Translations under genes and position numbers: made by a program
The notes under the pieces: generated by a model
Databases searched by the model: none
What the model was told of the DNA's origin: nothing
Seen by the model: only the letters and a program-made list of their open reading frames with translations
Source: Allium sativum
Lineage: Eukaryota > Streptophyta > Magnoliopsida > Asparagales > Amaryllidaceae
NCBI GenBank assembly: GCA_030737875.1
Contig: CM060920.1
Span: 475,756,861-475,820,860 of the forward strand
Reading direction: 5' to 3'
Length of the DNA: 64,000 nucleotides
Shown: positions 8,572-20,515 of the stretch, one piece after another
Numbering within the stretch: the stretch's first letter is position 1
Layout of the letters: each line of letters starts with the position of its first letter

Positions 8572-11500
8572 CCGTTTTTTCGACGATTAATGGTTAATGA
8601 TTAAAGTATCTAAATATTTGATTTGATTTTAAAATGGAGATTAATATAAGGACTTAATCTATTTAATAGAAATTTTTATTCGATAAATATAAGTGTTTAT
8701 AATCAATTAATTTTTTCTATCGATATTATTTAGTGAAAATAGCGATATTGCAAACAATTTTAGTATTCGTCGATTTAATTTGATATCTTCTCCATACGAT
8801 TGAATGGGGCTTCGCAATCTATTCCAATGAGTTCAGAATAGTAATATAGCCCCAGAAATAACATTTATAGCGCTCAAATAGGAGATCGAAATGAACACGA
8901 TATTTGAATTAAATCTCATCAGTTCAAATAAATTGGGTAGCGGATTTATATACTTTCCAACGCAAAAACCTTATCACCGAAAATATTCTAAGAACCTAGG
9001 CATGTTACAGCTACCTTTCTCTTTTCAAATCACGTACACTCTATTCCTTCCTACCGAAGAAATTCTGCAAAGCTATCCCAAGTAGCTGCTTCGATCTTTC
9101 TCTTTTATCATCAATCAAGGAACGCTAAAGCCTAATGTCAATACCTAATGCATAGCAACCAATACCTTGTTGAGATCGACGTTCTTCTTATCTTGCAATC
9201 CTTCTCCTATTTATACCTGGTTCTACCATTCTTTCCAGCAACAAAAATTGATCACTCGGATTTTTATGAAACTCATACCTTCGGCTATTCTATTTTCATT
9301 CCTTTTTGTTTCCATTTCTAAATCTCAAAAACCAAATTTGAGCTAGTCCCCTTTATTCCTTTTAAGGGAAATCAAAATTGATTTACTCCATAAAAAAAGA
9401 GGAATCAATCAAACTAAAATCGGTTATCGCAGTTCGAATTCACCAAGAATCAAAGCTCGACTCGATGATAATGGTGATCGCAAATTGTGAAATCGCGGTC
9501 AGACACTGTGACGTTTCCAGAAGCTCGATTCAACGATGGAGAAGAATGGGTGCGGTCGAGGTGATTTTAAATGGGGATTCTAATGGGTTGAAGCAGTGTG
9601 ATGATGACAGTAGGAGATGTGAAAAGAGGGCATGGCGGATTCAGCAGGACAGACGCGAGAAAACCAACGTTGGAGCAGGTACGCTATTCAAAATTTCGAG
9701 ATGGTGTAATTCGAATTTATAGATGTTGATTTAGGTTAATGCAGAGGTATGAATGTTAGCAGTTTAAAGAAACAATACCGAACTTGGATATTGGGAAGTG
9801 CGACAGTAATTTTGGGTATAGGTATATGATAAGTGGTGAATATCTTAGGGGAGGTTGCCATTGATTGCTATATTAGGTTGATGTGCGTTCAACAGTGAGT
9901 CATTATGGGGAGAGTCCAAAACTGTTTTGGAGAATGAAGTGGAGTTTGACTGTGTAGTTTGGGGAAGTTTGATCTGTTGTGGAGAAAACTGGATGCAGCA
10001 TGAATGGGGACTGACTAATGGAGTGTTGATTTACAGTGATGCTGGATAGTGGTTCGAATGGATGGACGGAGGTGGAATTGGCATGAACTGATGAAGATTT
10101 GCAGTAAAGATTATATAGCAGTGATGGTGTTCGATAAAATGCCGATGAGGGGTGATTGTAGTTTGAGCTGATTTCAGTTGAAGGAAATGGTGATTAGTCA
10201 AGTAATTGGCCAAGTAATAAGGTATACATTTTTATTGAAATTTAAATTACTTAGAATAATTATTTTATTTATGTTAGTAATTAACTTAAAATGAATGGAA
10301 TTTAATCGTTGAGTAAAATTAATAATCGTAGGAACAAAATTAATTCAAGAGATTTCGAGACGGTTCGTAACTACGACAATCTGGAAATAAACGAATATTC
10401 GGCAAAGGAAAAACCAAGGTGAGTTAAACTCACTCAGTTAAATTATTGGGAACTATTTTTAATAGTTCAAATTTTATTGCTTGCTTATTGGATGATAATT
10501 GCTTGATATAAAGTGATAATATTATATAATAATAATATTGGTGATTGGATAATGCCCACGGTACCATTAGCGGATGATTTCCCTATACGCCCCACAATAT
10601 ATATAGTGGATTACCTTCTATACCGCGATATCCTATCTCGAAGCAGGATGGGTATTATTATTGTTGACTAACATCTGTGGATGCAGGAAAAAACAGGTTG
10701 GAGGGGTCCAACTGGATTCCTCAACATTTATTGTTTTCATATATATGCTATTATATGATATGATTGATAACCTGTGATAGTATATGACCTGTTTGGATGT
10801 GTATTAACCTTGGTCCCTGATTTTTTATATTTTTTAATGTCAAAATAATATGTGGTTTTAAAACCAAAATTTAAATATATAAAAGTATTCTAAAGGAATT
10901 TTATTTCAAATGGAATATTTATTTAGAAACTGATCTAAATAGAATTTCAAAGGTAAAGAGTTATTTTTAATGGAACGTGAAGTAGATTTTATAAACAATG
11001 TTATAAAGAAGTAGGACATTTGATAATTTAAAAAATATAATTCGAATGTAAATTTGGCAGGAAATATAAATGCGGGTTGAACTGATATTTTAAATTACAA
11101 AGTAAATTACAAATTTAATTACATAGATAACTCTATATTAAGAGTTATCATGGGAGTGAACTTGAAATTTGATTTATGAAATCAAGTCTATTATGATTCA
11201 TATTGAAATTATTATTCACGAGTAAGGTGAATAAAGAGAATAAAGTAAGCGATGTGAAAAATAGGAATTTGTAAAAGTAAGCTAGAAAGGGGTTTGAAAT
11301 GATAAATTCTAATTGAATTTAAGTAGAACAAATTTGAAAAATATAATATGGATTATATTTAAGAATTTTACATATGGTTTGTAAATATTATTATTTGCAA
11401 ATGATAGTTATATTAGAATAGAAATTATAAATAGAATTGAATGGTAAAAGTTTATTTTAACAAATTAAACAAGAAATTGATTGTATAAACAATATTTATC

Positions 11501-13170
11501 AAGAAGTAAATTATTGAAGAACTCAGAAAATAAAATTTGAATATGAACACATATGGAAATTGGGTTTGAAATCAGTGGTGTTAATAGATCTAATAATAGA
11601 AGTGATAATAGAATTGGAGCTTGAAATTGCAAGTTGGAATCAAATCGACAAATTTAGTCAAGAAATGGATTTGTATTAAAAATTATTATTCACGGGTGAG
11701 GTGAATTAGGGTTGAAGCGAGTATTTTGAAAATGAGAATTTTTTGAAGGAAATTAGAAAGGGTTTTTAAATTATTAATAATGATTGAATTGGAGATGAAC
11801 CAAATTGGAAAATATAATATGGATTATATTAAAGAATTTTATATACGGTTTATAAAAATAAATATTATTAGTAAGAATTTGCAAAAGTTATATACGAATA
11901 TTCCAAATAGAAGTTAGAATAGAAATAAATGAAGCTTAGTGAAATAAAACTAGAATGGAGTTTTAAACATATACAATTGTTTGTAAAAATTATTTATGGG
12001 TTAAAGACTTGTTAAAACCTGATTTACAAATGTAAATGGAATTGAGTTGGGTAATGAAAATATATCGTTATAAGAAAAGTATTGATTCAATTTAGAAATA
12101 AATATTTAGCAAATATTTTGCAAATCAAACCCTTAAGGGAATATTTTATAAAGGTTGTAAAAATGTTTGAAAATGTTATTTATAAGTAAATATCTGAATA
12201 GTTATAAAGTTGAGATAAATGTTTCATTTAAGTGACAAGTAATATTTGAGATTTCTATTCATTAGAAATTAAGGAATGAAGTTAATGGAACTAGAAACTA
12301 ACCAGAGATTAGTTGAGATGAATGGTTTCTTAAATATTGATATGATGTTGGTTTCGGCCTTCGGGGTTGATAACTAGAGAATTATTCTCTTACTAGTGTA
12401 CTGTCAGTAACTAATAACCAGAATGAGAAAAACGTTATTAAAGTGTTTCACAGATGAACTGGTTTTGAATATTCTTATATATTAATATAAGAACAAAACT
12501 AAGTATTTCAAAGTGTTGGGAAAATTGAGGATTGTTAATTAATGAATGATTAATTAAAGAGGCATTTATTGAATTAATAAATTCAAAATTTCTTTTATGG
12601 ATGAATGGTTGTTTTATTTGATAGTTAAATATCTGACTATCAAATCTGGCCTAAGCGATTGTTGGTACAGAAAGACCGGGATCGAATTTATAGTCGAAAA
12701 CCATTCCGACCAGCAAATACGAGAACATTGAATATATACCCGACGCTGATCGAGATGGAGTATTGAAGACCGTTAAGCTTCATAAAGCGGAAGAACTACT
12801 TAAAATCTCTGGTTTAGAGGCCAGAGATATAATATGGTTCTGTCGTGGTTAGAATTTACGGATTGCAAGGTCTTCTCTCTACTAATCTATAGGGTGATTC
12901 CTAGAATGCGGTAGGATAGTACCTTCAGTTTGTCCAGACCCAGGACAACTTGTATGGACGAATGTCTGACAAAGTATTTCCAAAAGAATCAGGTACGTTG
13001 GTTTTTACAAACGTATTTCTGTTAGTGGCGGAGAAGGGCACTACTCTTAGCTTAACGACCAGAATATTTTTGTGGACGTCAATTAGTGATTTGGCGGATC
13101 TGACGATGTGCCATTCAAAGTGAATGTTGGCTAGATGTTTCATAAGAATATAAATAAATAATCAACTAAA
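8572..13170 (+). mobile_element. AT-rich LTR-like block, probably a large Gypsy-type LTR or derivative
   Basis: It starts TGTAACGTCCCG exactly where the Copia gag breaks off; this matches the ends of the Gypsy LTRs elsewhere in this window (TGTAACACCCCG, TGTAACGACCCG). Inside there is no polyprotein, only AT-rich DNA with features typical of long LTRs. A matching right end and target duplication were not found, so the extent is a guess. Part of it (11190-11870) is a degenerate tandem duplication of about 472 bp. A CGGCCTTCGGGGTT spot at 12356-12369 and a coding-like stretch near 12735-12850 remain unexplained. Confidence 0.35.
11190..11870. repeat. Degenerate 472-bp direct duplication
   Basis: ATTATTATTCACG.GT.AGGTGAAT occurs near 11208 and 11682, and AATATAATATGGATTATATT near 11340 and 11811. 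Spacing of both anchor pairs is about 471-474 bp. The intervening order of words also matches. Confidence 0.6.
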
Positions 13171-13614
13171 TAAATTATGACCTCAAGCCTCATCAACCGA
13201 GAAATGACAAAAATCGGGCAGGCAGCATGGCTATGTGGGTCGCCCACATTAGGGTATATTGTCACCATCAAGATAATATTCATATTTGTTAATTCTTTTC
13301 GCATCTGTATCTCCCGGGAACGATTATGTTGCCAGCAACCGTAGGTGACAATATATTTGATACACTCAAGAGAAATGGGTGATTAGTCATGTGTGGGATG
13401 GGTTGCAAGACGTTCTTGTTGAACCCAGTGTATTCCCCTCCAAAGATACACTATTGGCAGGTGGTCCCATACCTTGTCATAGTTGGAAATCCAATCTCCA
13501 ATAAGCGCCCACGGTTTTGATTGTATACTATATATGTAGAGCGTGAGATGCAAGAGTTCCTCTAGATTGATATTTATTTATGATTAGACATTATTATAAT
13601 ATCACGACAAGATA
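13171..13614. other. Unassigned sequence left of Gypsy-1
   Basis: No gene recognised. It includes CCAATCTCCAATAAGCGCCCA (13490-13510), of a style often seen in LTRs, but no partner copy lies in the window. Gypsy-1 begins at 13615. Confidence 0.3.
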
Positions 13615-14377
13615 TGTGACGGCCCGCCCCGCACCAACCGACATTTCCAATGAAAGTGCGTTGTGCCAATGCCCGACTAGCACGGGACGGCCGCCAAAGA
13701 AAGGAAAAGAAGGGAATTTGAACTAATAAGGAACCTGTAGAATGTCTCACAGCGCATGGGATAAAATATAATAATAACATAACTTTGACATAAAATAGGC
13801 GAGACAGTACATAAGCTGAATGAAAACTAAACTATCATAGCAGCGGAAATCCAAAATACGGCTTATCATCCAAATCAACATTGTTACAACTTTGAAATAC
13901 TGTCTCTAAAGCAAAAGAAAGAGGTACACTACTAATGCCCAAAGTAGTGACCAGCAACAACACAGGGAGAATACATATATCATACGTGGAAGCCTCCTCC
14001 TCGTCTCCGGTACAGCTACTCGTGCATAATCACCCGATCTGTCTCTAGTCTGCCCATTTAAGAGAACCCAGAATAATAAGAAGAGACATAAAACTATGGG
14101 TCAGACAAAAGTCTGGTATGAGCGATAAGCAGCAAAACAGAACAATAACAGGTATACATAACCATACCTGAACCTGGACCTGCAACCAAAGAGTTAACAC
14201 AACAGGATGCACAATACTCTAAGGTGACACTAACACATGGTGTGAAAATAATGGGGAAGGGGTGTGCATGTCATGGTGATAGCAAAACATCGAACATAGC
14301 AATCATCCTCACATCTCTCACTCAGTGCGTAAAACATACGATATCTACCAATTTGACCACCCGATTCTTTGTTCCGA

Positions 14378-14565
14378 TCACTCTGCCCTATGGAGTCATG
14401 ACGGTTCCACTGCACCGATCCGTAACCACTAATACTTTGCTATGTCCACTCTGCCCCATGAAGTCACAACAACTCCACTGCACTGGCTCATAGCCCTGCT
14501 ATGATCACTTTGCCCCATGGAGTCATAACAACCCCACTGCACCGATCCATGGCCACTAATCCGTC
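14378..14565. repeat. Three-unit tandem repeat in Gypsy-1 LTR
   Basis: The words GATCACT(C/T)TGCCCCATGGAGTCA and CCACTGCACCGATCC recur three times at about 60-70 bp spacing. Confidence 0.7.
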
Positions 14566-15746
14566 TCAGTGTTGAGTCAAAGCTATAGACATCGATAACC
14601 CCTTAGCACACGTCCCGCAACAAAGTACAATTCATGAAGTTCATTCATTGGTTCCCATCTGGATCCTGAGTTACAACTTCTCATTCGGAATACCTTTGCA
14701 TCTCGGGTTATTGGTCTTCTCCGGATTGGTTCGGGAACGAGCTTCCATTCGGTCCAGCCTTCCTCCTCCCGTTCGGTTCATGGTCATCACTTGGGTCCAG
14801 TCGTATGAAGCAACGATTCGCGGTTCGTGCTCTTCTTCCATTCAGCTCGGTTCGGTTCGTGGTGTATACTCCGGTTCGGTCCTCCTCTCCAAGCATCGGG
14901 TCGGTTCTGGTATGCAGGTACGATTCGTGAATGGCATCGGTTCGGATTGGGAATCCTGCTCGTGGCACACTTCGGCGAGGGGGTCGAGTCATGGAGCTTC
15001 AGTGCGAGCTGGGGAGAATGCTTCACGAGCGGGTCGACTCATGGCCTTCGTTCGCGAGTCGCTTCGGAGATAGGGTGCCAAGACCGGGTGAGGCAATCCG
15101 ATCCGATCCGGTTCCTGCACAGTTTCCTGCAACTTTTCCAGCAATTGTTTTACGTCACATGACGGCATTTTCGACCATTATAACTGTTCTAAGCAATCAT
15201 AAATCATACCAAACAGTCACAGCAGCATATAACATCAACTATAAACACCAAAATGATAAATAACCATATCAAAATGGATCAAACATACCCAAAACCCATA
15301 TTTTCCCCTTAATCATGCTTAACCATAACTAATGATAGGATTAGCAAAACATATCCAAATTAACCCAAATTTCTAACAGAGGCTTAAAATAATATTTAAG
15401 AATTTCTAAACATTTTTCCAGAATTTAATCATGTATAATTTCATTAATTAACACTAATCACCTCTAATTAGCCATAATTAGTGAAAAACAATACAAATCA
15501 CTCACCTTAGCCATAAATAATTAATAGATCTGAAAGTATCTCTGATTTGGGTAGAATCTCTATGTGTTCCAGCAGCTCTATCCCAAATTCTATGCTAATT
15601 TGCCTTGGTTTGATTTGGATTAGGCTAAAACTTGATTAAACAGTGATTAGAAAGTGATTTGGGTGTTGGAGGCCATTGTCAGGGTTGAAGAGAGGTAAGT
15701 GGCAGCTGGAAAATGACAAAGAAAAGGTTTCTCTAACCCTCAGCCC

Positions 15747-15755
15747 TTATATATC
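15747..15755 (-). promoter_or_regulatory. Candidate TATA box of Gypsy-1 LTR
   Basis: GATATATAA on the minus strand, followed downstream by GGGCTGAGGG. Position inside the LTR fits the U3/R border. Confidence 0.4.
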
Positions 15756-16139
15756 TTAAATCCCGAAATCCTCAATGGGCTTAGCTATTAATCACTCTAA
15801 TTAGGCCCGGTAAAGCTGTTTTTCACCTTCCAAACCTTATTTCAGCCATATCTCCCAAACGGTAAGTCCGTTTGGCTAATGTGACCACTCTACGGAAAGC
15901 TAAACCATCATCCGAATCCAATGGAAGTGGTTTTAGGTCAAAACTTCTTACCAATCAAAAGTTATGGGAAAACAAGATTTGCTAGGGGCAAAATGGTCAT
16001 TTAAAAATCGGCAAGAATCGTGAACATGGAAAATGACCCCAATAGTCGTTCCCCAAAGTTACACGACCATACGATCTCATATGAAAAAAAGAAATAAATA
16101 TTCGACGATCCTTCGATATGTAGAATGCGGGTCGTTACA

Positions 16140-16153
16140 CTCTCCCCCCTTAA
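16140..16153 (-). promoter_or_regulatory. Gypsy-1 polypurine tract
   Basis: The minus strand reads CTTAAGGGGGGAGAG directly before the TGTAACGACCCG of the 3' LTR. This is where plus-strand DNA synthesis would be primed. Confidence 0.8.
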
Positions 16154-16300
16154 GAATTTTCGCCCCCGAAATTCCTTACCAAAAACATACAAAGGTGTTC
16201 CGCATGTCTATCAGTCATTCACTAACAACCAAACATACACAACAAGCCTACCCTTGCATGCGGTTTACTAAGAAGGGAAGAAACTATCACTATTAAAACC

Positions 16301-17645
16301 TTACCAGACAAAGAGTTCTGGATGCGATTCCCTTATGCTCTCCTCTGTTTCCCAAGTACAGTCACTCTCATTCTCTCCCCACTGAACCTTGACCAGTTTC
16401 ACCGCCTTCCTTCGAAGTTGCTTCGTATCGTACTCGATAATACGAATCGGCTTGCAGTTCTCAACTGCCTCGGGTCCTACTTCGATGTCATCCAACTAAT
16501 CCGGTGAAATAGTCATATCAGGGTCGTGCAAGAACTTCCTTAACTGGGAAACATGAAATACGTTGTGAACTCCCGCCATCTTGTTAGGTAATTCAACTAT
16601 ATATGCTAAATTCCCAACTTGCTCGAGAACTAAGAATGGACCAACAAATCTTGGTGCTAACTTGCCTCTCCTGCCAAATCGAATCACGCTCTTTAACGGA
16701 GAAATCTTAACAAACACCAAGTCGCCAATGGAGAATTTTAGATCTCTTCTCCTCTTATCAGCATAACTCTTCTGCCTATCTTGAGCAACTGCATTCGCTG
16801 TTGGATAACCCTGATCTTGTCTGAAGTTTCTCTTATCACATCTGGCCCAAGCACAAACTTCTCACTGGTTTCTAATCAACATGATGGTGAGTTGCATCGT
16901 ATTCCGTATAAAGCTTCAAATGGAACCAGACCAATACTGGATTGATAGCTATTATTATATGCAAACTCCACTAGATGCAAATGGTCATCCCATGATCCAC
17001 CAAAATCCAATATAAAAGCTCTCAATAGATCTTCTAATACTTGATTCACCCTCTCCGTTTGACCGTCGGTTTGAGGATAGTACACGGTACTGAGATGTAA
17101 TTCTGATCCTAAATCCTCTTGTAAGCTCTTCCAAAGTCCACTAGTAAACAACGGATCTCGGTCGCTCACAATGCCTTTGGGTATTCCATGAAATCTCACT
17201 ACCCACTTCATATACAGTTCCGCTAACTTAGTTGTCGTTCTATTTGACTTGACTGGTATAAACCTTGCGCTCTTGGTCAATCGGTCCACAATCACCCAAA
17301 TACTATTATGACCGATCTAGTCCTCGGCAAACCGTCGATGAAACCCATTGATACTTGTTCCCATTTCCATTCTGGAATTTCTAATGGCTGCAACAACCCA
17401 CTAGGTTTATTTTTCTCAGCTTTAACTAGCTGGCAGTTCATGCATTTGGATATAAACTTCCCAACGTCTCTTTTCATCCCTTCCCAGTAGTAGGTCTGCT
17501 TCATGTCTCGATACATTTTATTACCACCGGGATATATAGTCAGTTTTGAGTGATGACATTCTCTAAGAACTTCATCTCTCAATCCATTGAAATTGGGTAC
17601 AACTAGTCTCCCATTCTTTCTAAGCCATCTATCTCGATCGAGCAC
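16301..17645 (-). pseudogene. Gypsy-1 integrase with C-terminal chromodomain-like end, broken
   Basis: Integrase would insert the cDNA. The zinc-binding part ([13 protein letters not shown]...CMNCQLVKA) has Tyr where the second zinc His is expected (IHPG to IYPG). In the core the first catalytic Asp is lost (SMDF to SMGF, codon 17343-17345), while SDRDPLF and DGQTERVNQ keep the second Asp and the Glu. A one-base deletion near 17310 shifts the frame after GLPRTRS. A TGA at 16876-16878 replaces a Trp after SPSC, a frameshift lies near 16780, and a TAG at 16496-16498 precedes the last segment. The end (KLVKVQWGEN..CTWETEESI) is chromodomain-like, which in this group guides insertion to chromatin. 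Confidence 0.85.
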
Positions 17646-17867
17646 AAACTTGTTCATCTCCTCGTCGATACCCATTTCTAACTTGGAGATGATTTCTAGT
17701 AGGTTAGGATCGTCCCTCTGACTGGAACCAATCCGCTCAATCAAAGTGGGCCTGATCGTCAAACTTGCTAACATCTCTGGATCCAATTCGCACTTTGGTC
17801 TGAAATCGTACCCTGCAATATACTCCAGTTGCTTCCACTCAAGAAACATAACCCCTAAACTGGCATG

Positions 17868-19043
17868 TCTTCTACTCAATGCATCAGCTACTACATTGCC
17901 CTTTCCAGGTGTATATGCGATATCGAAATCACAGGAAGCCAAGAATTCTAACCATCTCTGCTGACGGAGATTTAAATCCTTCTGAGAGAAAAGATACTTT
18001 AACGATTTATGATCGGTAAACAACTCGAATCTTTCTCCCAAGAGATAATGTCTCCACATCTTCAATGCGAACACGATCGCTGCCAATTCCAAATCATGAG
18101 TATGGTATCTTTTCTCATGCGGTTTCAGTTGCCGACTAGCTTAAGCTACTACCCTACCTCCTTGCATGAACACAACACCTAGTCCGGTACCACATACATT
18201 CGTGTATATTGTCATCTCTTCATTCCCTTTAGGAATGACTAACACTGGTGCACGCATCAACTTTTCCTTTAGACTCTTAAATGCATTTTCACAATTTCCA
18301 TCGCAGACGAAAGCTTGATTCTTCTTGGTCAACTGAGTCAACGGTGCCGCTATCTTGGAGAAGTCTTGGATAAACTTACGATAATATCCAGCTAATCCTA
18401 AGAAACTTCTTACATCGGTCGCATTCTTGGGCGTAGATAAATCTTGTACCGTAGCCACCTTCGCAGGATCCACGACAATACCATTCTCTGAAACAACATG
18501 GCCCAATAATCTCACTTCCCTCCTCCAGAAGTGACACTTAGAAAATCTCGCTTTCAATTGGTGTTTTCTCAACACCTCCATCACTATCCTCAAATGTTCC
18601 TTGTGTTCTTCCTCTGTCCTCGAGTAAACCAAGATATCGTCCACGAGCACAAGAACAAAATTATTCAATTGATCCCTGAATACCCTATTCATAAGATCCA
18701 CAAAATATGTCTGTGCATTGGTCAACCCGAATGGCATGACCAACCACTCATAGAATCCAGACGACGTCCGAAAGGCCGTTTTAGGAATACTCTCAACTGC
18801 TACTCGGAGCTGATGAAATCCTGTCGCGAGGTCCAATTGGGAGAACACTCTTTCTCCCTCCAGTTGATCAAACAAATCATCTATCCACGGAAGAGGATAC
18901 TTATTCTTCCTAGTCACTTTATTCAACTTGTGATAGTCTACACATAAACAAAGGGAACCATCTGCCTTGGTAGCAAATACAACTGGTGCTCCCCACTCGG
19001 AGACACTTCTTCTGATAAATCCCTTCTTCAAAAGATCGCTCAC
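17868..19043 (-). pseudogene. Gypsy-1 reverse transcriptase and RNase H, with a nonsense codon
   Basis: RT segments in order: [47 protein letters not shown] (first Asp), MPFGLTNAQ, and [10 protein letters not shown] (the catalytic VDD at 18636-18644). RNase H follows with [27 protein letters not shown] and [17 protein letters not shown] at 18141-18143 stands where a Tyr is usual (VVAYASRQLK to VVA-stop-ASRQLK), and a TAA at 19044-19046 separates this frame from the protease. All catalytic acids I can see are intact. Confidence 0.88.
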
Positions 19044-19700
19044 TTACACCCCAAGCTCTCGCTGCTCCCTTGGTGCCACACGACGATGTGACATCACTAT
19101 AGGTCTGGCATCTTTCACTAAATCAATATGGAACTCAATCTCTCGGTGTGGTGGAAGTCCTGTTACTTCCTCGTAGATATTCGGATACTGGCCAACAACG
19201 GGAATTCCTGCTAACTCGTCCTGCGGGATGTCGAGGGAATTTAGAAGACTAGCCATCACCTCATCACTAGGTAGGCCACCAAACACTACCTTCCGCCCAT
19301 CATCCGCCCTAATAGTCACCGAAAATCCCTCGTAGTCTACCACCACCCCGTATCTTTGGAGCCAATCGACTCCCAAAATAATGCCAAACCCAGTAAAGCC
19401 CAAAACAAAGCAATCACAAGCAAACATACATCCATGACTCGATAAGACCAAATTTCGACAAATCATACTAAGGCTAGTCGAACCACCAATCGGGTTTGTC
19501 ACTGCTAAAGGTCTATCGACTATCTTGGGTTCCAATCCCAACATATCTATCAGGTCACTTGATATGAAGGAACCGGAAGCCCCAGTATCAAATAGTACTC
19601 TAACAGGAACATCATAACCAGAAAGCATACCTTGAATGACGACATTCTTTCCTTTCTCCGCCGCAACTGGGGCATTCGACGAAGAAGGAACAACATTAAT
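19044..19700 (-). pseudogene. Gypsy-1 protease (retropepsin)
   Basis: PVRVLFDTGASGSFIS (19577-19605 on the minus strand) contains the intact D-T-G active site. ILGVDWLQRYG and the VVGQYPNIYEEVTGLPPHREIEF linker lead into RT. It is in frame with the zinc knuckles upstream and ends at the TAA 19044-19046. Confidence 0.88.
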
Positions 19701-20510
19701 AGCATATGCTTTCACAATCTGCTTCTCGTTATGGGGTTGTGGACATTTATCCTTGTGATGTCCCACTTGGCCGCAGTTGAAGCACTTCCTGTCCGCTGGC
19801 TTTGCTCGACATTCTTTAGCATAATGGCCCTTCTTGCCACAGCTAAAGCACTCAACATATTTCTTATCTTTCTTTTTCTGATCATCCTTGGTCTGACTCT
19901 GCTTCCTTTTATTCTGAGAATTATTCTTGCCTCAACTGCTTGCCTGCGGCTTTGGCCCCTCTGTAGATGCAACAACGACTTAAGCCTTGGGCTTAGGATA
20001 AAGGATCTCTGATCTCAATGTTTTCCCATCAATGGATTCAAAAGTCTCATCAATATGGTTTATAAGCCGTTCCCCCTAGTACTGATCTGAGCCTGTTATG
20101 AACTTCTCATTCTTCTTCTAGGGAGTGTCAATAAAGGATAATCCATACTTCGATAAGTATCGAACTCAGCAATATACTCCGAGACTGCCCTACCATTCTG
20201 CTTAAGCTCCAAGAACTTCCTAAACAATTCTAATTTCTGAGTAGCTGGGATAAACTTATCATTGAATCGGGCCTTGAACTGATCCCAACTAACTTGGTCC
20301 TCAGGGGTAGCTTCCTTAATGGCATTCCACCAATTCATAGCCCGTCCTTGCAGTTGACGCGATGCTAGCTTTCTCTTCATTGCGTCATCGATCCCTAAGT
20401 CCTCGAAGATGCGCTCACAATTATCGAGCCAATCCTGAACTTCTATAGCCGATTCTGTTCCGTGGAACGGCTTCCCACCAAGACTAGTGTAGTCCTTACA
20501 GAGCTTGGCG
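19701..20510 (-). pseudogene. Gypsy-1 gag: capsid part and two zinc knuckles
   Basis: The retrotransposon gag domain (TESAIEVQDWLDNCERIF, LQGRAMNWW, FNDKFIPATQK, YIAEFDTY) is read to 20118, where a frameshift occurs. A Lys-rich spacer leads to two complete CX2CX4HX4C knuckles: CFSCGKKGHYAKEC (19809-19850) and CFNCGQVGHHKDKC (19743-19784). These bind the genomic RNA. The N-terminal part continues across the SIRE insertion at 31627-31791. Confidence 0.85.
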
Positions 20511-20515
20511 AAATT

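Larger units (their letters stand above)
13615..16139 (-). repeat. Gypsy-1 3' LTR (2525 bp)
   Basis: It is bounded by TGTGACGGCCC at the left and GGGTCGTTACA at the right; the minus strand begins TGTAACGACCCG next to the PPT. Its left 110 bp match 32003-32125, the 5' LTR remnant. A GATATATAA at 15747-15755 (minus) is a likely TATA box about 390 bp from the LTR start. Two internal repeat areas occur: about 14378-14560 (three units of about 60-70 bp with CTCTGCCC.ATG.AGTCA and CCACTGCACCGATCC) and 14730-15110, rich in GGTTCGG-type words. Confidence 0.85.

Noticed and set aside
14648..15263. Overlapping open frames on both strands in Gypsy-1 LTR
   Set aside because: They arise from the GC-rich GGTTCG words, which lack stops; no motif and no codon pattern.
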